A DNA stretch of 64,000 nt from positions 558,001 through 622,000 of the forward strand of contig PNMZ01000001.1 in the NCBI GenBank assembly GCA_013823945.1, written 5' to 3'. The position numbers and the translations under genes are program-made. Below the pieces are notes generated by a model. It did not search any database. It saw nothing but the letters and a program-made list of their open reading frames with translations, and was not told the DNA's origin. This DNA comes from a bacterium. GTDB taxonomy: Bacteria; Armatimonadota; Fimbriimonadia; Fimbriimonadales; Fimbriimonadaceae. Shown here in pieces: positions 35,312 through 43,773 of the stretch. Position 1 is the first letter of the stretch. Each line of letters begins with the position of its first letter.

Positions 35312-37575
35312 TCACCAATCCGTCTCAGATAAGCCGTATGTGGCCCCAGCGAACCTGGATTCGTGATCAAGTTGTTCCAACTACTCAATATCGCTCCATA
35401 GTCCGGGTTCACCCCTTCCGGAACATCACTATAGGCCCGCAAGATCAAGAATCGATCACCAAGATCATAGATGCCAACTCCTGCCGTTCCAAAGGTTCCA
35501 TCGTTGTCCTTAATCTGCTTTCCGGGGAAGTTCAAAATCCACAAGTTCTGACTAAATGGCCGACCAACGAACTCTGGAATCGTAAAGTTAGTGCTCCCCC
35601 AGAATAGACCATTCCGGAAAGTCGCCAATCGGTATCGTCCGCCCTTCCAACGATTGCGACCCGTTGATTCCTTCATCACATCATCCTGAAAAGCAAGATG
35701 CCGGTACCCATTCTCGCCCTCTGTTTGAACCATCCTAAACTGAATCTCTCCCGTCTGACGATAAACCCCAACTCCGATTCCCACCGAAACCAGCTGATTT
35801 TGCTCATTGCGTTTGAGTGCCTCACCCCGAATCACCACTTCATCGGACGTACTCCCCGAAGTCCGAATCTGCAAGCGGTTACTGTTCGACTCAATCTCCG
35901 TTCCCGTCGAGTTCGCTGAATTCAAGGTGATCCCAATTCCCGTTTCAACTTTGTAACGGTAAACAAATTCTTCGCCCGGCTCCGCCCCCGCAACGTTCAA
36001 AAACGTCACGAGCGCCTCCCCCGGAATGAAGGTATCAGTAGCCGGATCAAAATCAACATCCGCTCGAACTGCCCGCACATCATTAAAGACAACGGGTGGT
36101 GTTCGGAACAAATCTGTCACCAACACCGAATAATCCCCCAATGCCTCGGAAATTCCGACCGTGTTGTAAAGAGCCAAAACCGCTCGAATCGCTCGAATTC
36201 GCCCCGCATTCAAACTCTCTGGAGTAAGATAAATCGGGCCAGCTTCTCCCGCAATCAACTTCACTCCTTGTAGAGCCCTCAGCGTCACATCATCGTTGGC
36301 CGCCATCGCTGCTAGCATGTCGTCCAACACTCCCAGCGGATTTCCATTTTGAGTCGAAGCTTCAACCCCTGAGCTTATCGCGCCTCCTGCGAGCTTGAGG
36401 GAATCAATCATCGCCGCGAGATCTTCTCGGGTGTACTGCCCTTGGGGAACTCCCGCCGCATCCAAAACCATCTCACCAAAAATTCTCATCAGCGCCATTT
36501 GTCTGAGCCGCGCTCGTTCCTGATCAATCGCAGACTGCATGACTTGAAATAGGGTTCCCTGCTCAAATCCCGACAACTGAGTAGAAAATGAACCACTGAC
36601 CGAAAAGGCTTGATAAGGCTCATCCTCCTGATCAGCCGGAACTTCTAGAAACACAGGATCCGTTTGGATAAAGCTTGTAGATCCATCCTCACCCAAAAAA
36701 TCCACTGTCCGCGGACCATCCCACACTTGATACTGACCATTAAGAAATCGAACCGTCATCAAACTTGCCGGAGTTGTAGATGTGCTGATCATCTTATATC
36801 CATTTGTTGCCTCGTTGTTAAGTTGATGCTGAATCGGCATGAGTGGCAATTGGGTCGGCAAATTCTCCCCGACCTTCGCATAAATTCCTGATTGCAAACC
36901 AACGTCTCTACCTCTCCCTTGTGCCGCCTGAACTAAGTCAACCTGTTTCGCTTCGGTTCGAGAACGCAAAACTCCATTCCCGATAGTTGAAAGTGCGGTC
37001 TGGAGAGCCGATAGCAATCCCGGTGATGGCTGATCCAACGCAAACCGATTCGTCTGCCACTCGCTCGCGATCACATTCGCAAGTGTCGTAACTGCCGATG
37101 ACCCCCGAACTTGATTTAAGAGCTCCGTCCGTCTTGCACCCGATTCCTCAAACAATCCTAAACCCAAATGCAATAAACCAATCGCCGCATCCGTGCTATC
37201 AAGTGTTTCACTCGTACCCCCAGATTTCACGAGCCCCAAACTAATCAATCGCCCCGAACTCGCCTCAATGATCGTAACAAGTGACTCCGAATCCCCAACT
37301 ACCGCAACCGACTGCTCGCCACCTGTTGCCGCGACTGCACCGCCTCCAGTAACGACGAGCGCATCTGCCGGAGCCATTCCATTCGGCAAAACAACTTTAA
37401 CCAAAGCTGATCCTGACACCCCGGTTGTTCCCGTGGTGCCTGTAGTGCCAGTGGTACCGGTAGTTCCAGTTGACCCTCCACCGCCTCCAGATCCGCCAAA
37501 GAGTCCTGCACAACCAACGAGCGCGAGGCTCACAAAACATGCGACTGCCGTCGGTAGAGATGCCCGATTTGCCAT
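35308..37575 (-). CDS. Large lipoprotein with an N-terminal TGT repeat linker
   Basis: A 755-residue protein from ATG 37575 (MANRASLPTAV). The signal peptide ends in the lipobox LVGC, so it is probably lipid-anchored in the envelope. It is followed by poly-Gly and a low-complexity linker of five TGT units (about residues 29-51) encoded by a 9-base repeat. The rest resembles no family I know; strands near the C-terminus around EPGEEFVYRYKVETG and VVIRGEALKRN suggest beta-sandwich domains. A TATTCT box six bases upstream of the ATG points to a leaderless mRNA. Surface or periplasmic role is inferred only. Confidence 0.75.
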   Translation of the reverse strand: MANRASLPTAVACFVSLALVGCAGLFGGSGGGGGSTGTTGTTGTTGTTGTTGVSGSALVKVVLPNGMAPADALVVTGGGAVAATGGEQSVAVVGDSESLVTIIEASSGRLISLGLVKSGGTSETLDSTDAAIGLLHLGLGLFEESGARRTELLNQVRGSSAVTTLANVIASEWQTNRFALDQPSPGLLSALQTALSTIGNGVLRSRTEAKQVDLVQAAQGRGRDVGLQSGIYAKVGENLPTQLPLMPIQHQLNNEATNGYKMISTSTTPASLMTVRFLNGQYQVWDGPRTVDFLGEDGSTSFIQTDPVFLEVPADQEDEPYQAFSVSGSFSTQLSGFEQGTLFQVMQSAIDQERARLRQMALMRIFGEMVLDAAGVPQGQYTREDLAAMIDSLKLAGGAISSGVEASTQNGNPLGVLDDMLAAMAANDDVTLRALQGVKLIAGEAGPIYLTPESLNAGRIRAIRAVLALYNTVGISEALGDYSVLVTDLFRTPPVVFNDVRAVRADVDFDPATDTFIPGEALVTFLNVAGAEPGEEFVYRYKVETGIGITLNSANSTGTEIESNSNRLQIRTSGSTSDEVVIRGEALKRNEQNQLVSVGIGVGVYRQTGEIQFRMVQTEGENGYRHLAFQDDVMKESTGRNRWKGGRYRLATFRNGLFWGSTNFTIPEFVGRPFSQNLWILNFPGKQIKDNDGTFGTAGVGIYDLGDRFLILRAYSDVPEGVNPDYGAILSSWNNLITNPGSLGPHTAYLRRIGD

Positions 37576-37581
37576 GAGACC

Positions 37582-37587
37582 AGAATA
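37582..37587 (-). promoter_or_regulatory. -10 box of a leaderless promoter for the lipoprotein
   Basis: TATTCT on the minus strand ends six bases before ATG 37575. It supports this start over an ATG 24 bases further upstream. Confidence 0.5.
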
Positions 37588-37658
37588 ACAACCCCCCATT
37601 ACTGAGGCATTACTCGCGAAAATTTACGCCCAAAATCTCTCGAAATTACTTCAAGAAC

Positions 37659-37680
37659 CAAGTATATTAGTAGACACTTG
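37659..37680 (+). promoter_or_regulatory. Inverted repeat at the imuB start (candidate SOS-type operator)
   Basis: CAAGT (37659-37663) and ACTTG (37676-37680) form an inverted repeat with a 12-base spacer, with further partial symmetry inside (CAAGTnT/AnACTTG). It covers a TATATT -10 box (37663-37668) and the first base of the GTG start, so a bound protein would block the promoter. A repressor such as LexA is the natural guess for an ImuB-DnaE2 unit, but the motif does not match a known LexA box. Confidence 0.45.
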
Positions 37681-38864
37681 TGCAGTATTTCCTGTACGTC
37701 CGCGCCATCGGGCTCCTCACCCACTCGGTTCCCCAAAACACCGAGCGGCCCCTCCCCTGCCTCATCCACCATCAAGACCGAGTCTGGGACATCAACCCCC
37801 TCGCCGCCGAAAAGCACATCACCATCGGAATGACCCTCAAAGAAGCCAAGCTCATCCTACATGGTGAGGCCCAGATTCTCCCCCTCAATACGGACCAATT
37901 CAGGCCATGCATCGCGCAACTCCTCCACCCTTGCCTCAAGTTCAGCGATCACATCCAATCCACGCTTCCTGGCGAAGGATTTGTCGATCTCACACCACAT
38001 CCTGAACCCCTTGACATCGCCGGCCAACTCCTGGGCGAACTCCACCGCACTCTTCAACATCCCCTCCTCGCGGGGATCGCCCCCGCATGCTGGATCGCCC
38101 GCGAATCCGCCCAACTTTGCGATCTAACTCTCCTTTCTGCCCACCTTCTCCCGATCACCGCCGTGACAAACCCCAAGGATTACCTCGCCCCAAAACCCAT
38201 CACCACCCTCACTATCCTCCCCCCCGAAGACCGCACTCGGCTACACCAACTCGGTCTCGATCGTATCCACCAAGTTCAATCCACCCCCCTCCCGCGCCTC
38301 GAATCGCAGTTTCCCAAACGTGGCATGCTCATCCACCAAGCCGCCCACGGCAACCTCCGTGACTCAATCAAACCCAACTACCCCAGCCCCCTGATAAGCC
38401 GCACAAAGCCCCTCGGCCTGACCGAAAATGCTTACGAAATAGACCACGCCCTCGCCGAACTCTGTCGCGATCTTGCCGCCCATCTCCATCGCCACGACCT
38501 CCAACCCCAGGCCACAACTCTCACCATCATCTTTGAATCTGGACATCGGAGCCAAGCCCAGCGCCCCCTCATCAAAGCCGAATCCACCTCCACTCAACTC
38601 CTCATTTCGCTCCGTCAATCCCTCCAAACCATCCCCATCTCTGAACCCATCGAATCCATTTGCGTTCAACTCCTCGATCTCACCTCTGCAACCCGCCGCC
38701 AAACCCAACTCATCCAATCCCGCACCACCGCCCACCTCAACCCTGCCTTAAATAGAATCGAGGCAACCCTTGGCTCAGGAAAAATCCAAATCGCCAGCCA
38801 AATCGAACTTGCCTACAACGCCCAAGTCCTCAAGGAGTGGAAACGTGTCACCGGATGGCACTAA
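37680..38864 (+). CDS. imuB: ImuB-like Y-family polymerase homologue (inactive type)
   Basis: A 394-residue protein related to Y-family DNA polymerases, immediately before and overlapping dnaE2. In the ImuB-DnaE2 mutasome, ImuB is a catalytically inactive hub that brings the DnaE2 polymerase to the beta clamp. The N-terminal strand MQYFLYVRAIGLLT and the EGFVDLTP strand (around 101-108) fit the Y-family palm, but the acidic DE pair of active polymerases is missing. A little-finger-like domain spans about 240-370. No clamp-binding motif is obvious. GTG start. There is no imuA (RecA-like) gene beside it. Confidence 0.72.
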   Translation: MQYFLYVRAIGLLTHSVPQNTERPLPCLIHHQDRVWDINPLAAEKHITIGMTLKEAKLILHGEAQILPLNTDQFRPCIAQLLHPCLKFSDHIQSTLPGEGFVDLTPHPEPLDIAGQLLGELHRTLQHPLLAGIAPACWIARESAQLCDLTLLSAHLLPITAVTNPKDYLAPKPITTLTILPPEDRTRLHQLGLDRIHQVQSTPLPRLESQFPKRGMLIHQAAHGNLRDSIKPNYPSPLISRTKPLGLTENAYEIDHALAELCRDLAAHLHRHDLQPQATTLTIIFESGHRSQAQRPLIKAESTSTQLLISLRQSLQTIPISEPIESICVQLLDLTSATRRQTQLIQSRTTAHLNPALNRIEATLGSGKIQIASQIELAYNAQVLKEWKRVTGWH

Positions 38865-41800
38865 CAAAATCCTTGCCCGCTGGCGACAAACGGGCAAATG
38901 GTGGGAATGCGAACCCCCCATCGAAGTCACTCGCTACCTGGATCACAAAAACATACGCCGTGAATCCACCACCACCCTCCCCATCCTCGCACGACCCACC
39001 CAACTCAAGCGCTACCAACCCCAAGAAAATCACAAGGAAGACTATTCCATTCGCCCCCGCAAACGCCGAGACGAAACCGTCAGCGTAGCCATGGGCCACA
39101 TCAAAGAAACCGCCACTCTCCAACCCAAACTCATCGCCGAAACCCCATATGTCCCCCTCCACACCCTCAGCGGATACAGTTTCGGAAGAAGCATCCTCCT
39201 CGCCAACGAAATCCCCCGCCTTGCCGCCATCGCCGGACTCCCCGCCGTCGCTATAGTTGACCGTTTTTCCCTCACCGGAGCCTTTGAACTCGCCAAAGAA
39301 TGCGCCAAACAAGGCATCAAACCCCTCATCGGCGCGAGCTTTGAACTCCCCGAAGGCGGAGATATTGTGCTTATTGCAAGAACCTCCCTCGGCTACAAAA
39401 ACCTCTCCCGGCTCATCACCGATTGCCACCTCGGCGAACCGAGACTCCATCCCCTCACCACCTGGCATCGCCTCCAAACTTGTAATCAAGACCTCATCTG
39501 CCTCACCGGGGGCAGTATCGGCCCCCTCGACCGCCTCCTCATCCGCCGCGATTATCCCGCTGCCAACGCCCTCGTCCAGAAACTCAAATCTCTCTACGGC
39601 CCCCAAAACCTCTTTATAGAAGTTGAACGCACATTCCTCCCCTGGGAACGCGAGACCGAGCCCCGCCTCCGTGAACTCGCCGCGCACCACAACCTCAAAT
39701 GCGTCGCCGCGTATCCCATCACTCACCGCCGCCCCCAACATTTCCCCGCGCAAGACATTCTCGCCTGTACCGAAACCCTCTCTCTCGTTGACGAAATCAT
39801 CGGTCGTAAACCTCGCCGCCACGAATCCCAGCCCCAACCCATCCTCCCCCCCCTCCGCGCCCTCAATGCCGAACGCTATTTCCGCACTAGTCCCGAAATG
39901 CACACCCTCTACCAGGATGCACCCCATCTCCTCGCCAACACCCTCCTCATCGCCGATCTTTGCGATGACAACGTCCTCCCCGGTCGCACCGAACTCCCCC
40001 CCGTCACCGAAAACCCCAACCAGATGCTTCGTGAAGTCACCTACGCGGGCATGCATGAATGGCACCGGCATGTCACCCCACCCCTAAAAGCCCGAATCGA
40101 CCGTGAACTTGACCGCATCATCTCCCTCGGCTACGCCAACCATTTCCTCGTCGCCTGGGATATGTGCCAATGGGCCAGTGAAAAGAACATCCAATTCAGC
40201 GGACGCGGCTCTGTCGTGGATGCCGCAGTTGCCTTCTGCCTCGGATTCAGCCGCATCGATGCCTTCACCCATAACCTCCACTTCGAGCGGTTCCTCCCCC
40301 CCGATGGCACCAAACACCCCGATATTGACATCGATTTTGAAGCCAAACGCCGCGACGATGTCCGCAACTACCTCATCCACAAATATGGCCAAGATCATGT
40401 CGCCACTGTCGCCGCAATCGGTTCCTACCGTGTCCGAGGCATCATCCGCGAAGTTGGAAAAGCTCTCGCCCTCCCCGACCCCCTGATCGGATTCCTCGCC
40501 AAAAAAGTCCATGGTAGCGTCAACCCCGAAAGCCTCTACGAAGCCCTTCAAAAACGCCCCGAACTCCGCGATTCCAAAATCTCCCGTGAACGATTCCAAT
40601 GGGTCTTCAAACTCGCCGAAAACCTCCAAGATGTCCCCCGCAATATGCGCGCCCACTCCTCCGGCGTTGTCATCAGCCAAACCCCCATCGCCGACACCGT
40701 CCCCGTCATGTGGTCCGGATCAGGGGACGATCAAGATTCCTACCTCCGTATCATCCAATGGGATAAACGATCCGCCAAGCACTGCTATGTCAAGTTCGAC
40801 ATTCTCTGCCTGCGAGGTCAAGATGTCCTCTCTGGCACCGAATCCCGCCTCCGCCAATCTGACCCCACCTTTCGCGTCAGCAAACTCGAAACCGATGACC
40901 CAACCATCTACGCCGCCATGCGTTCTCACCAAACCGTCGGCATCCCACAATCCGCTTCCCCCGCCATGACCCAAGCCCATGCCCGAATCCGCACCCAAAA
41001 CCTCAAAGACGCCAGCCTCGTCCAAGCCGGTATCCGCCCCGGAGTCGGAGGGGCCGTCAAGCTCAACACCCTTATCGCCCGCCGCAACGGCGAAAAATAT
41101 TCCCTCTCGGATCCCGGACTCGAAAAAATCGTCGGCGACACCTACGGTATCGTCGTCTTCCAAGAACAAATCGACCAACTCCTCGAACACTTTGTCGGAT
41201 ACTCAGGCGGCGAAGCCGAAGAAACCCGCGAAAAAATCCACGAAAAACGCCACCACAACTACGGTGAAACAATCGCCGACTCCCTCCGCCGACGAATCAT
41301 CGAGCGAGGTCACACCCCCGAAATCGCCGAAGAAGTCCTTCAACTCATCATCGGATTCAAAGGCTACGGATTCGCCCAAGGCCACGCCCTCGCCTTCGCC
41401 GAAATCTCCGCCCGTTCTGTCTACTGCCAGCAAAACTTCCCCGCAGAATATTTCGCCGCCCTCCTCGACGCTCAACCCGCCGGATATTACGGCCCCGCGA
41501 CCCTCGTCAACGAAGCCCGCATCCGAGGGCTACAAGTCCTCCCCGTTGATGTCAATCTCAGCCACGACCATGTGCTGGTCGAAGACATCCGCGCCGACGA
41601 CCCCACCCTCATCATTCCTCGTGGCGGAATCCGGCTCGACCTTGGCCTTGTTCATGGCCTCTCACGCCAAACCCTCCACAGAATTATCGAATCCCCTCGG
41701 CCCTTCGCCACCTTCTTCGATTTCGTCACCCGCATTCGCCCCCGCCGCGACGAGCTCGAACAGCTCATCCTTTGCGGTGCCCTCGATTCCCTCCATCCCC

Positions 41801-42375
41801 ACCGCCGCGCCATGCTTTGGTCAATCAACGCCGCTTTCCAACATGCCCGCACCATCCTAGAATCCGACCACACGCTACCCTTTGCCCACCCCGACCCCCC
41901 CATTCCCACCGATATCCCCGACCTCAACCTCGCCGAACGCCTTCTCGCCGAACGCAACGTCCTTGGTCTCGATATCTACCAACACCTCCTCGCCTATGAA
42001 CGCGCCCGTATCAAAGCCAAAGGCGGCATCACCGCCACCGAGGCTCGCCAACTCCCTCATGGTGCCAAAGCCTTCATCGTTGGCAACCCGATCCGCCTTC
42101 GCATGCCTCCCACCCCCTCCGGAAAGCGTGTGGTCTTCTTTGATCTCGAAGATGAAACCGGACTCATGAATGTCACCTGCTTCGACGACACCTACCAAAA
42201 GTTCGGACACAGCATCATCCTCTCCCGGTTCGCCACAGTGATCGGCGAAATCCAACGCCGCGAGGACTACCCCGCGTTCATCGCCCACTCCGTCCACCCC
42301 TACCACCCCCTCCTCTTCGCCGACAGCCAAACCAATCGCACCCCCGCCAAAACCGCCGACTTCCTTGTCGGTTAA
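38845..42375 (+). CDS. dnaE2: Error-prone DNA polymerase III alpha subunit DnaE2 with Trp-rich N-terminal extension
   Basis: A 1176-residue damage-tolerance replicative-type polymerase. Start GTG 38845 is set by AAGGAG seven bases upstream and lies 20 bases inside imuB. Residues 1-30 contain ILARWRQTGKWWECEPPIEV, not part of DnaE2 and similar to the WRxxGRWWExEP pattern of DUF6504 proteins encoded beside mutasome genes. The PHP domain begins near residue 105 (YVPLHTLSGYSFG). Catalytic aspartates are in PDIDIDFE (about 492-499) and KFDILCL (about 651-657). A helix-hairpin-helix region and an OB domain (about 1065-1150) follow. A paired terminator-like set of hairpins follows the stop. Confidence 0.93.
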   Translation: MSPDGTNKILARWRQTGKWWECEPPIEVTRYLDHKNIRRESTTTLPILARPTQLKRYQPQENHKEDYSIRPRKRRDETVSVAMGHIKETATLQPKLIAETPYVPLHTLSGYSFGRSILLANEIPRLAAIAGLPAVAIVDRFSLTGAFELAKECAKQGIKPLIGASFELPEGGDIVLIARTSLGYKNLSRLITDCHLGEPRLHPLTTWHRLQTCNQDLICLTGGSIGPLDRLLIRRDYPAANALVQKLKSLYGPQNLFIEVERTFLPWERETEPRLRELAAHHNLKCVAAYPITHRRPQHFPAQDILACTETLSLVDEIIGRKPRRHESQPQPILPPLRALNAERYFRTSPEMHTLYQDAPHLLANTLLIADLCDDNVLPGRTELPPVTENPNQMLREVTYAGMHEWHRHVTPPLKARIDRELDRIISLGYANHFLVAWDMCQWASEKNIQFSGRGSVVDAAVAFCLGFSRIDAFTHNLHFERFLPPDGTKHPDIDIDFEAKRRDDVRNYLIHKYGQDHVATVAAIGSYRVRGIIREVGKALALPDPLIGFLAKKVHGSVNPESLYEALQKRPELRDSKISRERFQWVFKLAENLQDVPRNMRAHSSGVVISQTPIADTVPVMWSGSGDDQDSYLRIIQWDKRSAKHCYVKFDILCLRGQDVLSGTESRLRQSDPTFRVSKLETDDPTIYAAMRSHQTVGIPQSASPAMTQAHARIRTQNLKDASLVQAGIRPGVGGAVKLNTLIARRNGEKYSLSDPGLEKIVGDTYGIVVFQEQIDQLLEHFVGYSGGEAEETREKIHEKRHHNYGETIADSLRRRIIERGHTPEIAEEVLQLIIGFKGYGFAQGHALAFAEISARSVYCQQNFPAEYFAALLDAQPAGYYGPATLVNEARIRGLQVLPVDVNLSHDHVLVEDIRADDPTLIIPRGGIRLDLGLVHGLSRQTLHRIIESPRPFATFFDFVTRIRPRRDELEQLILCGALDSLHPHRRAMLWSINAAFQHARTILESDHTLPFAHPDPPIPTDIPDLNLAERLLAERNVLGLDIYQHLLAYERARIKAKGGITATEARQLPHGAKAFIVGNPIRLRMPPTPSGKRVVFFDLEDETGLMNVTCFDDTYQKFGHSIILSRFATVIGEIQRREDYPAFIAHSVHPYHPLLFADSQTNRTPAKTADFLVG

Positions 42376-42378
42376 AAG

Positions 42379-42412
42379 CCCCCCTTCCCTACAATTCTTT
42401 AGAGAAGGGGGG
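42379..42412. terminator. Long hairpin after dnaE2
   Basis: CCCCCCTTC (42379-42387) pairs with GAAGGGGGG (42404-42412) over a 16-base loop, starting four bases after the dnaE2 stop. No T-run follows directly. It is also related in sequence to the G-rich repeats seen elsewhere. Confidence 0.5.
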
Positions 42413-42416
42413 TTGG

Positions 42417-42443
42417 AGGGGATGTGTCAAAAAATCCCCTTTT
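42417..42443 (+). terminator. Rho-independent terminator after dnaE2
   Basis: AGGGGAT (42417-42423) and ATCCCCT (42434-42440) flank a 10-base loop and are followed by TTT. It lies about 42 bases after the dnaE2 stop and would end the imuB-dnaE2 transcript. Confidence 0.6.
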
Positions 42444-42447
42444 CACC

Positions 42448-42469
42448 ATTCCAGGCATGACCCGGAATC
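42448..42469. repeat. Short intergenic repeat, copy 2
   Basis: ATTCC-aGGca-TGAC-c-CGGAATC, 18 of 22 bases identical to 1023-1044. It lies in the repeat-rich spacer after dnaE2. Confidence 0.55.
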
Positions 42470-42520
42470 TCATTAACCCTCAGGAATGGCAATGGTCAAC
42501 CTAGGTCATCACTCACGTCC

Positions 42521-42538
42521 TTCCCGCGTAGGCGGGAA
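42521..42538. repeat. REP-like palindrome TTCCCGC-N4-GCGGGAA
   Basis: Seven-base perfect arms around GTAG, embedded in a CGTCCTTCCC...GGGAATCCAG context that resembles small dispersed repeats found between genes in many bacteria. Seen once in this window. Confidence 0.55.
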
Positions 42539-42581
42539 TCCAGCCCCATCAAAAACTGCCAAAAGCTCTTTAAATACCCAA

Positions 42582-42614
42582 GGGGTGGCACTGGTGAAAC
42601 CAGTGTCAAAAAAA
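42582..42614. repeat. Hairpin repeat with CACTGGT/ACCAGTG arms, copy 1
   Basis: CACTGGT-GAA-ACCAGTG (42589-42605) is a perfect hairpin inside a unit starting GGGGTGGC and ending GTCAAAAAA. A degenerate second copy with the same right half (CGAAACCAGTGTTCAAAAA) occurs about 115 bases later. Confidence 0.6.
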
Positions 42615-42698
42615 CCCCCAACTAAAAACACCTAGACACCCTTCGCGACAATAACCGTAATTCAATTCAAAAATCACCCAACGACACCTTTACACCCC

Positions 42699-42733
42699 AA
42701 AAGGCAGCACCATCGAAACCAGTGTTCAAAAAT
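42699..42733. repeat. Degenerate copy of the CACTGGT hairpin repeat
   Basis: Shares GGC-GCAC and GAAACCAGTGT-CAAAAA with the unit at 42582 but its left arm (CACCATC) no longer pairs well. It abuts the 3' end of tRNA-Arg. Between the two copies, 42615-42698 contains no gene I can support. Confidence 0.45.
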
Positions 42734-42735
42734 AT

Positions 42736-42811
42736 TGGCGACCCCGGGCAGATTCGAACTGCCGGCCAATAGCTTAGAAGGCTACTGCTCTATCCACTGA
42801 GCTACGGGGCC
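42736..42811 (-). tRNA. tRNA-Arg, anticodon TCT
   Basis: On the minus strand a full cloverleaf is seen. The acceptor stem GGCCCCG pairs with CGGGGTC (one G-T pair), U8 and A9 are followed by the GCTC...GAGC D-stem, and the anticodon loop CTTCTAA has TCT (reads AGA). The T arm is GGCAG-TTCGAAT-CTGCC. The discriminator is G and the CCA end is encoded (42736-42738). Total 73 bases plus CCA. It is a single tRNA with no neighbouring stable RNA genes. Confidence 0.96.
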
Positions 42812-42821
42812 ATAGCAACGA

Positions 42822-42851
42822 AGTTTACCAACTTGATCTGAGGCCGCTCAA
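42822..42851 (-). promoter_or_regulatory. Promoter of tRNA-Arg
   Basis: On the minus strand TTGAGC (-35, 42851-42846) and TAAACT (-10, 42827-42822) are 18 bases apart. The -10 ends 10 bases before the first tRNA base, consistent with a very short leader removed by RNase P. Confidence 0.55.
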
Positions 42852-42924
42852 GTTCAGCCCACTTGTCAACTTCCCAAAGCACGAAACTCATCAGCCCTGC
42901 AACCTGGTACAAGCAGATAGTCTA

Positions 42925-43737
42925 GTGACGAGATCCAAAAGCTCGATTTCAAATCCTACTACAATAAATGCGTCCCCATCGCGCCAGTTGATTGTGGCGA
43001 CCGGAACGCTATACAAAGAATACAAATTCGCCGGTGGCGTTTACGTTAGTCTTTTCCAAGGGATGCGACTGACCGAATATCAGCTCGATTCCCGGGAGAA
43101 CAATCGACTTTTCTGGTCACAGGGTGAAACGGGCATAGTGAATCTCGCCGGAATCAACACCCATGTTTCGGAAGCCAACGCTTTTTTTGTCCGCCACGGC
43201 GAACGCTCGCAAATCACCAAGAACCCGGCGACAAACACCAATGTAATCGTTGTTTCGTGGGATCAAACATCGGTCTTTCCCGAGGGTCGACACCTCTTTT
43301 CCCCAGCTGACGAATGCTTTCGATATCTCTCGGAATTGCGCCGAGTGATTCTCAACTGTCAATCAACTTCTAAAGCTGAGAATTTAGTGACTTCCCTCAA
43401 ACGGCAGTTGCAAACCGCGTCAATTTTCAAACGGGAAGTCACTCGCGCGCAAGATTTTCTAAACGGCCAACTCGATGATTCGGCTGCCTCCGGCAAACTC
43501 GGCGAACTACTTTCTCTCAGCGATTCTCAAATCAGGCGAGTGTTTAATGAATCACTCGGGTACCCGCCCGCGCAATACCATTTACGCAATCGCATCGAAC
43601 TCGCCCAGTATCTACTCAAAAACTCAAAGCTCCCACTCGAAACCGTGGCTTCTAGATGCGGCTTCTCAAGCTATCCCACGTTTTCAAATCAATTTAAAAA
43701 ACAAACCGGAATCTCGCCCAAAAATGCGCGTTTCTGA
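42925..43737 (+). CDS. AraC family transcriptional regulator
   Basis: A 270-residue regulator from a GTG start. The C-terminal double HTH (about 185-270) is typical: LGELLSLSDSQIRRVFNESLGYPPAQYHLRNR for the first half, then AQYLLKNSKLPLETVASRCGFSSYPTFSNQFKKQTG for the second, in parts. The N-terminal part is a sensor domain of unknown ligand. An internal start near the VATGTLYKEYKF segment is possible since no ribosome site is visible. It precedes the Tat-signal ankyrin gene on the same strand by 36 bases; the target is unknown. Confidence 0.88.
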   Translation: MTRSKSSISNPTTINASPSRQLIVATGTLYKEYKFAGGVYVSLFQGMRLTEYQLDSRENNRLFWSQGETGIVNLAGINTHVSEANAFFVRHGERSQITKNPATNTNVIVVSWDQTSVFPEGRHLFSPADECFRYLSELRRVILNCQSTSKAENLVTSLKRQLQTASIFKREVTRAQDFLNGQLDDSAASGKLGELLSLSDSQIRRVFNESLGYPPAQYHLRNRIELAQYLLKNSKLPLETVASRCGFSSYPTFSNQFKKQTGISPKNARF

Positions 43738-43761
43738 TAACTTTTAGACCGCACTTACCCA

Positions 43762-43767
43762 TACACT
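43762..43767 (+). promoter_or_regulatory. -10 box of a leaderless promoter for the ankyrin gene at 43774
   Basis: TACACT ends exactly six bases before the GTG start at 43774, with no ribosome site in between, so this gene probably has its own start of transcription despite being close behind the AraC gene. Confidence 0.5.
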
Positions 43768-43773
43768 AACGCA

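Noticed and set aside
38848-40071. 407-codon open frame on the minus strand inside dnaE2
   Set aside because: Its translation is a low-complexity Gly/Asp/Glu/Phe protein, as expected from antisense to C-ending codons. The plus frame holds the PHP domain.
40979-41860. 293-codon Ser/Pro/Lys-rich frame on the plus strand inside dnaE2
   Set aside because: A frame-shifted reading of dnaE2 with very biased composition and no start signal.
42582-42733. CRISPR array in the repeat-rich spacer
   Set aside because: Only two diverged units separated by about 85 bases, no regular spacers and no cas genes.
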